From contig NZ_OOHJ01000018.1 in NCBI RefSeq assembly GCF_900323885.1, positions 1,599,001-1,663,000 of the forward strand: DNA of 64,000 nt, written 5' to 3'. Positions 25,676 through 37,202 of the stretch are shown piece by piece. A program made the position numbers and the translations under genes. Position 1 is the stretch's first letter. Every line of letters starts with the position of its first letter. The notes beneath the pieces were generated by a model that did not search any database, was not told where the DNA came from, and worked only from the letters and a program-made list of their open reading frames with translations. The stretch is from [Actinomadura] parvosata subsp. kistnae (GTDB lineage Bacteria > Actinomycetota > Actinomycetes > Streptosporangiales > Streptosporangiaceae).

Positions 25676-25780
25676 GCCTGTCCAAGACTGGGTTTGCCTT
25701 CGCGCGTGGAGGCAAACCCAGCACCTCGAAAATGTGTGCTAACTCACAAAATGTCGGTGAGGGTTGGCATCATCCTCAAC

Positions 25781-28564
<2,784 letters not shown>

Positions 28565-28859
28565 TATCCGGCATGCGAGCCAGCTGGAATCCGCTGATGT
28601 TCTTCCAATGTCGCTCGTCACAAGGACTAAATGGGCCGACATCCGGACACAGAGCGCAGCCAGTCGTTACCACCGCCATAACTCCATCAAGCCTGCCTGT
28701 TAGACGGCATTCGGACAATCCCATACACACAGCTTGTCATGGCGCAAATTGTGACATTTTCATCTGTAACCTGCGGGCAAGCTGTTTCAATCGATGGCAA
28801 ACTTCGGCATCATGGCTTGGTGGCGTGGTTACCGCGGCCTACCCAAGGAAGGTCCTACA
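28565..28859. other. Intergenic region and herA leader
   Basis: About 295 bp without a supported gene. Composition shifts to distinctly more A/T here and stays so through the next four genes. An in-frame ATG at 28794 could extend herA by 22 residues, but AAGGAAGG directly before GTG 28860 favours the later start. A promoter for the herA-HEPN block is likely here. Confidence 0.45.
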
Positions 28860-30962
28860 GTGGTCGATCTCATTCCTAACGTCGGATCAGGCACCCTTCT
28901 TGAAAGGATGTTGCTAGCCGACGACCGGGCGATCCGTATTGGGGCAATCCATGAGCTGGACTACACCAGAGCTGTTGTGATCACGCACGACCGATGGAAG
29001 GCCGATGTCGGCGGAATCCCCCAGTTCGCCTTTCTCCTAGCCACGGCCCGCGAGCTAGGGAACGGTGGCGGTGATGATGACGAAGTTTTGCTGCTGCGCG
29101 TGGAAGGCACTGCGCCCCTAAGCCTCGAGCGCGATCACCTCGCCGTGAGAGAAGAAGCTCTTCGGGACGCTTTGTCGAGAAAGCACAACCCCTCACCATC
29201 AGCGATCCTTGACGTGGACATAGATCCGTTCACCAAGAACCGAGTTTCCTTCACCGGTCTCAACTGCAGAATCATCGGCACCTTCTATGAAGATATACGT
29301 GACGGTCATCAGGTACTGGAATTCGGCCACGATGTAGACAACTTTTATGCGACCGCCACCTACCGCGTCTTCAAGCCGGTCGGAGAGGGACTCAGCGCTC
29401 TCGCGTCATATATCAAACCTACCAGCGATCCGGTTCAGATGGTAAGGATTGGAACAGTTAGATACTCGTCGACTCGACGGCGAACAATCCTAGCAAAACA
29501 ATCGGACATTGCCGTATCGGTTAATATTCAAGATTTCATTGGCACGAAGACGGGCATGTTCGGGATGACCCGCATGGGCAAGTCAAATACAATGAAGACA
29601 GTCGCTGCGAGAGTATTCGCAGTTTCGGAACAGAGACGTTCCAGCGGTCAGGCTCCGATCGGGCAGCTAATATTCGACCCTCAGGGCGAGTACGCGAATC
29701 CGAATACTCAAGACGGCACAGAACTAGCCGCCATCGGACCTGATCATGTCGTTATCTATAAGTTCGGAGCCGATGGCAGTCAACGAAATGTTCGTCCGCT
29801 GGGCTTCAACTTCTTTGATCCTGCGCAAATCGAAGCCACCAAGGGTGTTATCTCTAACGCCCTTGCTGACGTCACTTCAGACTATGTGAAGGCTTTCGTA
29901 CAAGCCGACTTCGCTGGAACACCAATAGCGGGCGAGACCGACAACGAAGCCTACGAGCGCCAGGCGCGTGCCGGACGGGGACGATTGTTGCTTTATGGTG
30001 CGCTTGCGAAGGCAGACTTTGCGGTACCAGCGTCCCGCCATGAGCCAGGTGGTCGAGTGCGAGACTGGCAAGCCCCGGTCGTCATGAGGGCAGCGCTGGC
30101 TGATGCACTCGAACAACAACTTGGCTCTGGACATATCAAACGCTTCCCCGGTGGACGCATTGTTGGGGTTGAGCGAAACTCTCTCGTCAAAGTAATCGAC
30201 TGGATTCTTCAGCGTGAGGAAGCAAACGATCTCACAGGTGACGCGGCGAAGGGCCTACAGTCATTCGTATCTGGAGATCCATGGCGCTCCGCTCTGCCAA
30301 TCTATACGCAAGTCAATCAGAACAGACAAGTATCAGGTTTCGCAAAACTGAAGCCACTCAAAGCCTTCCATGCTCCATCTGCGCAGATCGACTATCGCGG
30401 AGAAATTTACGGAGAGCTTGTCAATGGGCGCATCGTAATAGTTGACCTTCATCTTGGCCCCGATCCGGTGATTCGCAAGCTCTCTGAAGGGCTGGCTGAG
30501 TACCTCATCGAGCGCCAGACTACTGTCTTCACATCCGGGTCTGAGCCGCCGGACATCCAGATAGCATTGGAAGAGGCTCACAACCTCTTTTCCTCTGAAA
30601 AGTACAGCAACGACCTCGACGTATGGGTTCGGCTCGCGAAACAAGCCAGCAAGCTCAACATTGGAATGCTATACGCAACTCAGGAGATCACTGGAGTTGA
30701 TCACCAGGTACTCGCAAACACCAAGAACTGGGTGGTCGCCCATCTAAATAACTCTCGAGAAGTCAACGAACTCGGACGGTACTACGACTTCAAGGCTTTC
30801 GGAGATGCCATTATTAGTCATGAAGACAGAGGATACGTACGCCTCAAAACCATGTCCTCCCCTTTCATCATTTCCGTCCAGATAGATCGATACGGACTGA
30901 ATCTTGTAAACGAAGCGCGAGCAGCTGCTGGTCTGCCGCCATTGAATCCATCGGAAGACTGA
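28860..30962 (+). CDS. herA: HerA-like FtsK/VirB4-type hexameric ATPase
   Basis: About 700 residues from GTG 28860. An N-terminal barrel (HAS-like, residues 1-180) precedes the DUF87/HerA ATPase with Walker A GMTRMGKSN (Lys241), QLIFDPQGEYAN, and a Walker B-like IQIALEEAHNLF. C-terminal ATQEITGVDHQVLANTKNW is the sensor region. HerA forms hexamers that move double-stranded DNA and work with the nuclease NurA, which is encoded 12 bp downstream. In bacteria HerA-type ATPases paired with nucleases often act against phage. Codon use is noticeably less GC-biased than in res. Confidence 0.9.
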   Translation: MVDLIPNVGSGTLLERMLLADDRAIRIGAIHELDYTRAVVITHDRWKADVGGIPQFAFLLATARELGNGGGDDDEVLLLRVEGTAPLSLERDHLAVREEALRDALSRKHNPSPSAILDVDIDPFTKNRVSFTGLNCRIIGTFYEDIRDGHQVLEFGHDVDNFYATATYRVFKPVGEGLSALASYIKPTSDPVQMVRIGTVRYSSTRRRTILAKQSDIAVSVNIQDFIGTKTGMFGMTRMGKSNTMKTVAARVFAVSEQRRSSGQAPIGQLIFDPQGEYANPNTQDGTELAAIGPDHVVIYKFGADGSQRNVRPLGFNFFDPAQIEATKGVISNALADVTSDYVKAFVQADFAGTPIAGETDNEAYERQARAGRGRLLLYGALAKADFAVPASRHEPGGRVRDWQAPVVMRAALADALEQQLGSGHIKRFPGGRIVGVERNSLVKVIDWILQREEANDLTGDAAKGLQSFVSGDPWRSALPIYTQVNQNRQVSGFAKLKPLKAFHAPSAQIDYRGEIYGELVNGRIVIVDLHLGPDPVIRKLSEGLAEYLIERQTTVFTSGSEPPDIQIALEEAHNLFSSEKYSNDLDVWVRLAKQASKLNIGMLYATQEITGVDHQVLANTKNWVVAHLNNSREVNELGRYYDFKAFGDAIISHEDRGYVRLKTMSSPFIISVQIDRYGLNLVNEARAAAGLPPLNPSED

Positions 30963-30974
30963 CGGGTTGCGCTT

Positions 30975-32363
30975 ATGCCTTACGAAACTATCGCTGGCGG
31001 TAAAGAGCTCGCGTCACGGCTGGCTCACTCGAATGCCATAGTCCGCGCCATGGCAGACAAGGCAGAGTTTTATGTACCTGCAGAGCACGTGAGCGATCTT
31101 TCATGGCTGCAGCCCAAAATTCGCACGCGATCAGAACTCGAGCGAACTATCGGAACAAACCAATTGACCGCAGTTATTGGCATCGACGGGTCTCTTATGG
31201 TTGTACCGGTTCGAGATGGCCTTCCGTCGGTGCGTTATGGGTACGCGCAAGCTGCGGCTATATGGCTTGATGTTAACCTCATGGAGACTCAGCGCAATGA
31301 ACGATTCGTCGATCCAGTGGTACTGCATGAGGCGGTAAACTCTGCACTCGTTTCGCTGGATATGCCAGTGGCCGGCGCCTACCTTCGAGCTGGAATTACC
31401 ATCCAGCAGTCCTGGCGAGAATGTATTGATGCGCTGTTCCGGGGCAAGAAGATCGAAGTCAATCGGCTGAATCAGAGTCTTCTGCAGCTGCTTATGCTTC
31501 TTCATGGTGCGCCAGGGGCGCCTGCGACTACGGTTCCCGTAGATTGTCCGGAAGCCCTGTGTAAGCAGAAGGCTATTCCCGTTCCAGAAAGCGGATGCGA
31601 CTGCCCAGGGTGCGGGAAAGTGCTCTGGCCCACAGACACTCTTCGTATTTACGAAGAGGTTGTCGAAGACGGCGAAAATGCTGCTGCGCTCGGCCGTCTT
31701 ATGCAGGTTGTGGAGCTGCTAGTCCTAGTGGGTCTGTCGACTCTGCTCTGGGAGCAATCGCGGAGCGCGCTGTTCGCCACGACTCTGTTCATCGTCGATG
31801 GGCCAATGGCGGTCTACGGGCCTCCTGCAAAGCTTAGGGCGCGAGCTCTCACATACTTCCAAAAGATGACACCAGCAGCACCTGGCGCTGGGCCCTTTAT
31901 CTGCGGCGTCGAGAAGCACGGAGCCGCTGTCGACTACGCGACTGCTCTGGCAAGACATGAAGCTCTCAAACCTGGCGAGCTACTTATCGTGGACTCAGAG
32001 GTTATCGCGAAAATGACCAACGCCACCAACTCTATCGCCTACGGCTCGGAAACCTATTGGGGCAGAAAGTTTCTTTACCGCGCACTGGATGGGCGTGTTG
32101 TAGTAATCACTGTCATGCCAGCCGCTGGAGCGCCTTATGATGATCACGGTGGGCAGCACGATCCGTCCGCATACCCTTCCCTACCGGCGATTCTGGATGT
32201 AATCGACAGAACAGGATCGTCGATGTATCGAGATGGCCTTATCCCTGTTGCGCTCGCCCACTCGAAAGCAGCCTATCCTATTGGTATCGGGACTGACGTT
32301 CTTCGCCTCGTCGCGAAACATAAGTTGGGGCTTGAAGACCTTAACGAAGGTGGGCAAGCATAA
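30975..32363 (+). CDS. nurA: NurA-family nuclease
   Basis: 462 residues. The NurA fold is marked by VIGIDGSLM (Asp71, metal ligand), TLFIVDGPM, FICGVEKHG, LLIVDSEVI and the C-terminal PIGIGTDVLRLVAKHKLGL. NurA is a 5'-3' nuclease that acts with HerA, the gene directly upstream. A Cys-rich insertion around residues 190-215 (CPEALCKQ, then CDCPGCGKVL) looks like a zinc ribbon, not present in classical archaeal NurA. The stop is 2 bp from the dam-like gene start. Confidence 0.88.
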   Translation: MPYETIAGGKELASRLAHSNAIVRAMADKAEFYVPAEHVSDLSWLQPKIRTRSELERTIGTNQLTAVIGIDGSLMVVPVRDGLPSVRYGYAQAAAIWLDVNLMETQRNERFVDPVVLHEAVNSALVSLDMPVAGAYLRAGITIQQSWRECIDALFRGKKIEVNRLNQSLLQLLMLLHGAPGAPATTVPVDCPEALCKQKAIPVPESGCDCPGCGKVLWPTDTLRIYEEVVEDGENAAALGRLMQVVELLVLVGLSTLLWEQSRSALFATTLFIVDGPMAVYGPPAKLRARALTYFQKMTPAAPGAGPFICGVEKHGAAVDYATALARHEALKPGELLIVDSEVIAKMTNATNSIAYGSETYWGRKFLYRALDGRVVVITVMPAAGAPYDDHGGQHDPSAYPSLPAILDVIDRTGSSMYRDGLIPVALAHSKAAYPIGIGTDVLRLVAKHKLGLEDLNEGGQA

Positions 32364-32365
32364 AA

Positions 32366-33517
32366 ATGACGATGCTTAACCCTGACGCCGCCCTAACCCA
32401 ACGTGGCATATCGCCAGGACAATCGCCACTGCATATCCGCGATATGCCTAGGGCCGTACGCGACGTGCTTGATATTCGCGATAGCGTCACCATTCCTTCT
32501 CGGCATCTTTCGCCGCTTCGATACCCAGGAGCTAAGTCTGGATTGTCGAAGGTTATTGGCGAGCTAGTGGAGTCTGCCTCACAATCCATCGGTCGGCCGA
32601 GCCTGTTTGTTGAGCCCTTTGCAGGAGGCGCTTCTACCTCTCTGAGTCTCGCAAGTCAGGGTCTCGTCGATCGTGTCCTTCTTGCTGATGCTGATCCACT
32701 GGTAGCTCGCTTCTGGCAAGTCGCCGCTTCGGAGACTGAGTGGCTTATAGATAGGATGCACGACGAACCAGTTACTCTCGAGCGGTGGGACTTTTGGCGT
32801 GCGTGGCAGCCGCGATCGAAGGACGATCGCGATGTCGCCGTTAAATGTCTATTTTTGAACCGGACGACCTTTTCCGGCATTCTTCACGGGAGAGCAGGGC
32901 CGATTGGCGGACGGAAACAGGAAAGCGCCTATAAGATCGACTGTCGATTCAATAAGGAAGCTCTTGCGGAACGCTTGCGGTACATAGGTGAGCTTTATCG
33001 GAGCAATCGCATTGTGGATGTGTGGTGCAAGGATTGGAAAGATACTCTTGAAGATGTTGCCGAATGGTATCCACAACTTCTGCCGGACAGGGTCATATCG
33101 TATATCGATCCACCCTACATCAATAAGTCGTCGAAACTTTACGGTCATTCGTTTGACCCGGCCGGCGGTTACTCATCGAGCGACGGGTCATGGGAGAACG
33201 ACACGGCTCACTATCAGTTGGCGAGCTATCTTCGACACAATGCACAGAACCGTTGGATTCTGTCGTATGACAATCACCCTGCGCTGACCACCAATCCAGA
33301 ACTTTACTCGACGTCCAGGATGACTCCAACTAAGGAAAGCACGCGCCTCCTTCGGGTACGCGCTTGGCGCATCTCGAAACGCTTGGTGGACCTGCACTAT
33401 AGCGTTTCCAGCAGATTCCGGGGCCGGCGTAAGGAGCTACTCCTTACAACGCTACCTCCAACTCGCGTGCCGCTGAACGAACAATTCATGCCTCTCGAAT
33501 TCAACGAAGATAGCTGA
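32366..33517 (+). CDS. Dam-type (D12 class) DNA adenine methylase
   Basis: 383 residues. Alpha-class order: LRYPGAKSGLSK near residue 50, AdoMet motif FVEPFAGGAS near 82, and catalytic DPPY at 248-251 (SYIDPPYINKSSKLYG). It should methylate adenine N6. It begins 2 bp after nurA, so it belongs to the herA-nurA unit and probably marks self DNA for that nuclease. It is distinct in class from the beta-class Mod of the same cassette, so the cassette carries two independent adenine methylases. Confidence 0.9.
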   Translation: MTMLNPDAALTQRGISPGQSPLHIRDMPRAVRDVLDIRDSVTIPSRHLSPLRYPGAKSGLSKVIGELVESASQSIGRPSLFVEPFAGGASTSLSLASQGLVDRVLLADADPLVARFWQVAASETEWLIDRMHDEPVTLERWDFWRAWQPRSKDDRDVAVKCLFLNRTTFSGILHGRAGPIGGRKQESAYKIDCRFNKEALAERLRYIGELYRSNRIVDVWCKDWKDTLEDVAEWYPQLLPDRVISYIDPPYINKSSKLYGHSFDPAGGYSSSDGSWENDTAHYQLASYLRHNAQNRWILSYDNHPALTTNPELYSTSRMTPTKESTRLLRVRAWRISKRLVDLHYSVSSRFRGRRKELLLTTLPPTRVPLNEQFMPLEFNEDS

Positions 33518-33541
33518 GAGTCCGTCCAGGAAAGGTCGCCC

Positions 33542-34690
33542 GTGCCCTCCGCCCCCCACCACAAGGCATTCCATGAGTTCAAACAGAACTTGGAATATGC
33601 TCGCCAGATCGTCGAGGGCGGCCGTATGCTGTCGAGACTTCAGGTTGGGTCTTTCGACGTCGACGACCTTTATCGTGCTGCTTGGGTCCAAGCTGTGGCG
33701 GCTCTTGACCACTGGGTCCACGAAGAGATTTACCACCGCGCCGTAGTGATCGCACAGCAACCGAGTAGCACGACCAAACCTAAGAAATTTCTTTCCTTCG
33801 AGATCCCGATGGGTCTTTTTGAAGAGGTGAGTACGGGACTCGTTTCCTTGGAGGCTGGCCTCCGCAGTCATCTGAAGAAGTCTTTGAGCTATAGATCTTT
33901 CCAACATCCCGCGAAAATCAAAGAAGGTTTCGCGCTAGTCACTGATCTGCCCCTCTGGGAGCAGGTGGCGAGAGTGTTGACTGCACAACGTTCGGATGGA
34001 AACCGAGTCACGTCGAGTGATCTGATCGACAAACTTGCAAAGATAGCAAATCGACGAAACAAGATCTCGCATGAAGCAGATCGCAACCCTGATCTACCCG
34101 GCGCCAAGATGTCCATACAGGCGGACGAGGTCCAAGACGTCATAGATCTGCTAGAGACCGTTGGCGCAGCCATTCTTGAGACACTTGACGGTGGATCTGC
34201 TCCTACGTCATCGCAGTCAGTATCAGCCTCTCCTAGTCCTGCGCTTCAACTACAACGCGTCGCAACGTCGGAACGGGCCCAACGCTTCAATGAATTGCTC
34301 AGCCGACACCAAGAGGAGGCTCCGACTATTGCGCTTCTTCTTGAGCGTTGGTCAAAACTAGGCGGCTCCATTACTTATAGCGACCGAGGCGAGCCCTCAT
34401 GTCTGCCGATGCTGGATGGAGAGGATTTCGACTACTGGGCGATCACCATCTATCCGTTTACGAGCAAGATCCATGTAACTTTCGACTACTTGAGCCAGCG
34501 CCCACCATTCGACGACGTGGCGCTCCGCCGGGAGCTGCTGCGCAGAATTAATGCTATTCCTGGAGTGACACTTCCCGATGACTCTATCAGCGACCGCCCC
34601 ACTTTTCCCATTGCTGCCCTCCGCGGTGAGGGAGGCAATATCCTCTGGGAAGCATTGGAGTGGTTCAGTTCCCAGATTCCCCGAGAGTAA
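33542..34690 (+). CDS. HEPN-motif protein (RiboL-PSP-HEPN-like), candidate toxic RNase
   Basis: 382 residues from GTG 33542, with AGGAAAGG 8 nt upstream and 24 bp after the methylase stop. The N-terminal half is helical with DLYRAAWVQAVAALDHWVHE and ends with R-x4-H (Arg172-NKIS-His177), the catalytic signature of HEPN RNases in the RiboL-PSP group. A Ser-rich linker leads to an unassigned C-terminal half (about 250-382) that may sense a ligand or partner. HEPN proteins commonly act as abortive-infection RNases. As the last gene of the cassette it may be its suicide arm; this is inference. Confidence 0.7.
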   Translation: MPSAPHHKAFHEFKQNLEYARQIVEGGRMLSRLQVGSFDVDDLYRAAWVQAVAALDHWVHEEIYHRAVVIAQQPSSTTKPKKFLSFEIPMGLFEEVSTGLVSLEAGLRSHLKKSLSYRSFQHPAKIKEGFALVTDLPLWEQVARVLTAQRSDGNRVTSSDLIDKLAKIANRRNKISHEADRNPDLPGAKMSIQADEVQDVIDLLETVGAAILETLDGGSAPTSSQSVSASPSPALQLQRVATSERAQRFNELLSRHQEEAPTIALLLERWSKLGGSITYSDRGEPSCLPMLDGEDFDYWAITIYPFTSKIHVTFDYLSQRPPFDDVALRRELLRRINAIPGVTLPDDSISDRPTFPIAALRGEGGNILWEALEWFSSQIPRE

Positions 34691-35324
34691 GTTTGGTCAC
34701 CATATAGCACTCGGCCTCCCAGCCATGGAAATGCTCATCGAACCTGGAATCCGCTTAGCCTCGATTCCGTTCTTCCATTTACCTCGCGACAGTCCGGCGA
34801 GCTTGGTCGCCACCCCTACTGTGGCTTGGAGTATCTCTGAGCCTGTCATTTACTAGCAGTCACGTCCCGCGGCATCCGTGCTTGGCGCCCGTTGCGGTAA
34901 CCGGCTCATTAGATCGCGCAACAGGATGCTGCCCCGCATGACTTAACGGCCTGGAGCCCGGAAGGGTGTGAGCGTGGACAGAGATCTTGCAGCGCTCGTT
35001 GCGGTTCACCCTCGCGCCTTAGCTTCGGACCTGCCTTTTTAACAGGAACGCCTTCTTGCGCTCCGGCGCTGCGGGACATAGGCGGGATGATCTTACCTGC
35101 TTGATACGCTGGATGAGTTGTTTCCCCAGGTCAGGAAACGTAGACCAGCCGTACAATCCGCGCTCTCCTAAAGCGGGTGCCGCTGGTTCGAATCCTGGCG
35201 GGGACACTCACTTAGATCGACCTTTCAGTCCCCTGACCTGCGGCTCCATAGCCGTACACCTTTGTTTGTAAACCATGCCAGGCAACCGGCAGCGCCCGCA
35301 TATAGCTGTGAGGCCATGATCAGG
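34691..35324. other. Non-coding boundary region with tRNA scar
   Basis: About 630 bp without a supported gene between the HEPN gene and the IS5-like element. The only clear content is the tRNA-Arg 3' fragment at 35161-35206. Short frames through the fragment translate to the AGSNPGG / GFEPA strings typical of misread tRNA DNA. Confidence 0.6.
35161..35206 (+). repeat. 3' fragment of tRNA-Arg(CCT), probable attachment-site scar
   Basis: CGCTCTCCTAAAGCG gives the anticodon arm with a CTCCTAA loop (anticodon CCT). A T-loop TTCGAAT (35187-35193) and a 3' acceptor strand CGGGGAC plus A follow. No D-arm or 5' acceptor strand is present upstream, so it is not a functional tRNA, and the T-stem has two mismatches. 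Elements that integrate into tRNA 3' ends leave such a core at their far boundary. Its orientation puts the element to the left. No intact tRNA-Arg(CCT) is in the window. Confidence 0.65.
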
Positions 35325-35397
35325 GAGGCTTTTCCAACCTGATCACGCTGGTCAGCAGGGGCAGCGGCGGGACCGGTTGGCATGAGAAGAGGCTCCC

Positions 35398-35459
35398 GGT
35401 AAGACAGCAGTCGACCAAGATCCGATGCCTCTACCGGAGAGCCTCGTTGCTGTCTTACC
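35398..35459 (+). promoter_or_regulatory. Inverted repeat covering the transposase start
   Basis: GGTAAGACAGCA (35398-35409) and TGCTGTCTTACC (35448-35459) are exact complements. The second arm covers the TTG start of the transposase at 35447, so folding of the message could hide the start codon. Confidence 0.5.
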
Positions 35460-36229
35460 CTGCTGCGATTCCGCTGTCCAATCACACCCTGATCCGCCTG
35501 GCCGAGTTGCTCCGTGCCCGGCGTGCCGAGCGGCGCTGCCGCTGGCGGCGCCTGGATGCGTCCCGGCAAGCCCTGCTGGTCCTGGCCCATCTGCGCAACG
35601 GCGACACCTATGCGCGACTGGCCGCGGGCTTCGCCATCGGCGCCAGCACCGCCTGGCGCTACGTCCGTGAAGCGACCGACCTGCTCGCCCTGCTCGCCGA
35701 CGACGTCCACGCCGCCGTCTTACGCGCCGGCCGGCTGGCCTACGCCATCTTGGACGGCACCCTGATCCCGATCGACCGGCTGGCCGACGAACGGCCGTAC
35801 TACTCCGGCAAACACCGACGTCACGGTGTGAACGTGCAGGTCCTGGCCGATCCGGCCGGCCGACTCGTCTGGGCCTCACCCGCGCTGCCCGGTGCCACGC
35901 ATGACCTGACCGCGGCGCGTACCACCGGCCTGATCGACGCCCTGATGGTCGCAGGGGTCAAGACTCTCGCCGACAAGGGATATCAGGGCGCGGGAGGCAG
36001 CATCCGCACGCCGTTCAAAGGCCATCGACTGCGGCCGCCGCTGTCGCACCATCAGCGCTCGGTCAACCGGGCACACGCCCGCATCCGTGCTTGCGGGGAA
36101 CGTGCCGTTGCCACCCTGAAGACCTGGAAGTTACTGACCCGGCTGCGATGCTGCCCGCACCGCGCCACCACGATCGTGCAGGCCATCCTGGTCCTGCAGC
36201 TCATCGAGGAGGGCCGTTACTCAGGATGA
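35447..36229 (+). CDS. IS5-family (DDE_Tnp_4) transposase
   Basis: 260 residues from a TTG start. An N-terminal HTH (LLVLAHLRNGDTYARLAAGFAIG, then TAWRYVREA) precedes the DDE domain. The first Asp is in YAILDGTLIPIDR, the second in GATHDLTAARTTGLID, with ADKGYQGAG between, and the Glu region is RIRACGERAVATLKTWKLL. Length and order match IS5-group transposases of actinomycetes. The frame is intact, so it may be functional. Confidence 0.9.
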   Translation: MLSYPAAIPLSNHTLIRLAELLRARRAERRCRWRRLDASRQALLVLAHLRNGDTYARLAAGFAIGASTAWRYVREATDLLALLADDVHAAVLRAGRLAYAILDGTLIPIDRLADERPYYSGKHRRHGVNVQVLADPAGRLVWASPALPGATHDLTAARTTGLIDALMVAGVKTLADKGYQGAGGSIRTPFKGHRLRPPLSHHQRSVNRAHARIRACGERAVATLKTWKLLTRLRCCPHRATTIVQAILVLQLIEEGRYSG

Positions 36230-36239
36230 AAAGGGCTCA

Positions 36240-36989
36240 ATGAACAAGCCGCTGACCGGCAAGGTCGCCCTCGTCACCGGAGGGTCCCGCGGGCTGGGAG
36301 CCGCGACCGTACGGCTGCTTGCCGAGCAGGGCGCCGACGTCGCGTTCACGTACGTCAGCTCCGACAAGCAGGCCCAGGCCGTCGTCGACGAGGTGCGCGG
36401 CAAGGGAGCGAAGGTCGCCGCGTTCAAGTCCGACCAGGCGGACGTGAGCCAGGCGCCGGCACTGATCGACGACGTGGTCGCGCACTTCGGCGGCCTCGAC
36501 ATTCTCGTCAACAACGCCGCGATCTCGGCGAGCGGGACGGTGGACGACCCGGACGCCGACACCGCCGCGCTCGACCGGATGCACGCCACCAACTACCTCG
36601 GGGTGATCGCCGTCATCCGGGCCGCCTCCCGAGTGCTGCGCGAGGGCGGCCGCGTCATCACCGTGAGCTCCGGGCTGGGCACCCGAGTCGGCGTCCCGGG
36701 CGTGGCCGACTACGCGGCGACCAAAGCGGGGATCGAACGGTACACCATGGGCGTCGCCCGCGACCTCGGCTCCCGAGGCATCACCGCCAACGTCGTGGAA
36801 GCCGGGCTGATGGAGGGCGGCATGGACGCGCCTGACCCCGAGACCCTCAAGGCCCTGCTCAGCTCGCTGTCCCTGCAGCGCATGGGACACCCCGACGAGA
36901 TCGCCGCGGCAATCGCCTTCCTGGCCGGCCCCGCCGCGTCGTACGTCACCGGCGCCAAGCTGGACGCCCACGGCGGCTACAACGCCTGA
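36240..36989 (+). CDS. SDR-family oxidoreductase
   Basis: 249 residues, a classical short-chain dehydrogenase: cofactor motif TGGSRGLG (13-20), VNNAA, catalytic Ser in VSSGLG and YAATK (Tyr-x3-Lys), with a C-terminal SYVTGAKLDAHGG. It resembles 3-oxoacyl-ACP reductase-like enzymes; the substrate is unknown. The ATG follows the IS5-like right end by 1-2 bp, and AAAAGGG, part of the IS terminal repeat, is the apparent ribosome site. The native upstream region has therefore been replaced. Confidence 0.88.
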   Translation: MNKPLTGKVALVTGGSRGLGAATVRLLAEQGADVAFTYVSSDKQAQAVVDEVRGKGAKVAAFKSDQADVSQAPALIDDVVAHFGGLDILVNNAAISASGTVDDPDADTAALDRMHATNYLGVIAVIRAASRVLREGGRVITVSSGLGTRVGVPGVADYAATKAGIERYTMGVARDLGSRGITANVVEAGLMEGGMDAPDPETLKALLSSLSLQRMGHPDEIAAAIAFLAGPAASYVTGAKLDAHGGYNA

Positions 36990-37031
36990 GCCGCAGCGCC
37001 GTCAGCGCGCGTCCATCCTGGATCGCACCCC

Positions 37032-37169
37032 GGCGTCATCGTCACGCCGATGATCGAGGAACTCCTGGACGAGCAGGGCGGCCGGCGGCCGGACACGCAG
37101 CGCACCCCGATGCACCGGGCCGAGCTCGTGATCGACGGCGGGCTCACCTCATACTGCGCCCCACCGTGA
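37032..37169 (+). pseudogene. Remnant of an SDR oxidoreductase C-terminus
   Basis: The translation contains GVIVTPMIEELLDEQGG, RTPMHRA and ELVIDGGLTSY, the C-terminal landmarks of an SDR. The usual segment between the last two (PEEIA...SYVTGA) is missing and there is no upstream domain. It is a truncated, internally deleted copy after the intact SDR gene. Confidence 0.65.
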
Positions 37170-37202
37170 CAGCGGTGACGCCGCTTGCCTGGGGTGGACG
37201 GG

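Larger units (their letters stand above)
35325..36238 (+). mobile_element. IS5-like insertion sequence
   Basis: About 914 bp. The left end (GAGGCTTTTCCAACCTGATC) and the inverted right end (GAGCCCTTTTCATCCTGAGT) are imperfect terminal repeats. It encodes one transposase. The exact ends and target duplication could not be fixed. The right end directly touches the start codon of an SDR gene at 36240. Confidence 0.75.
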
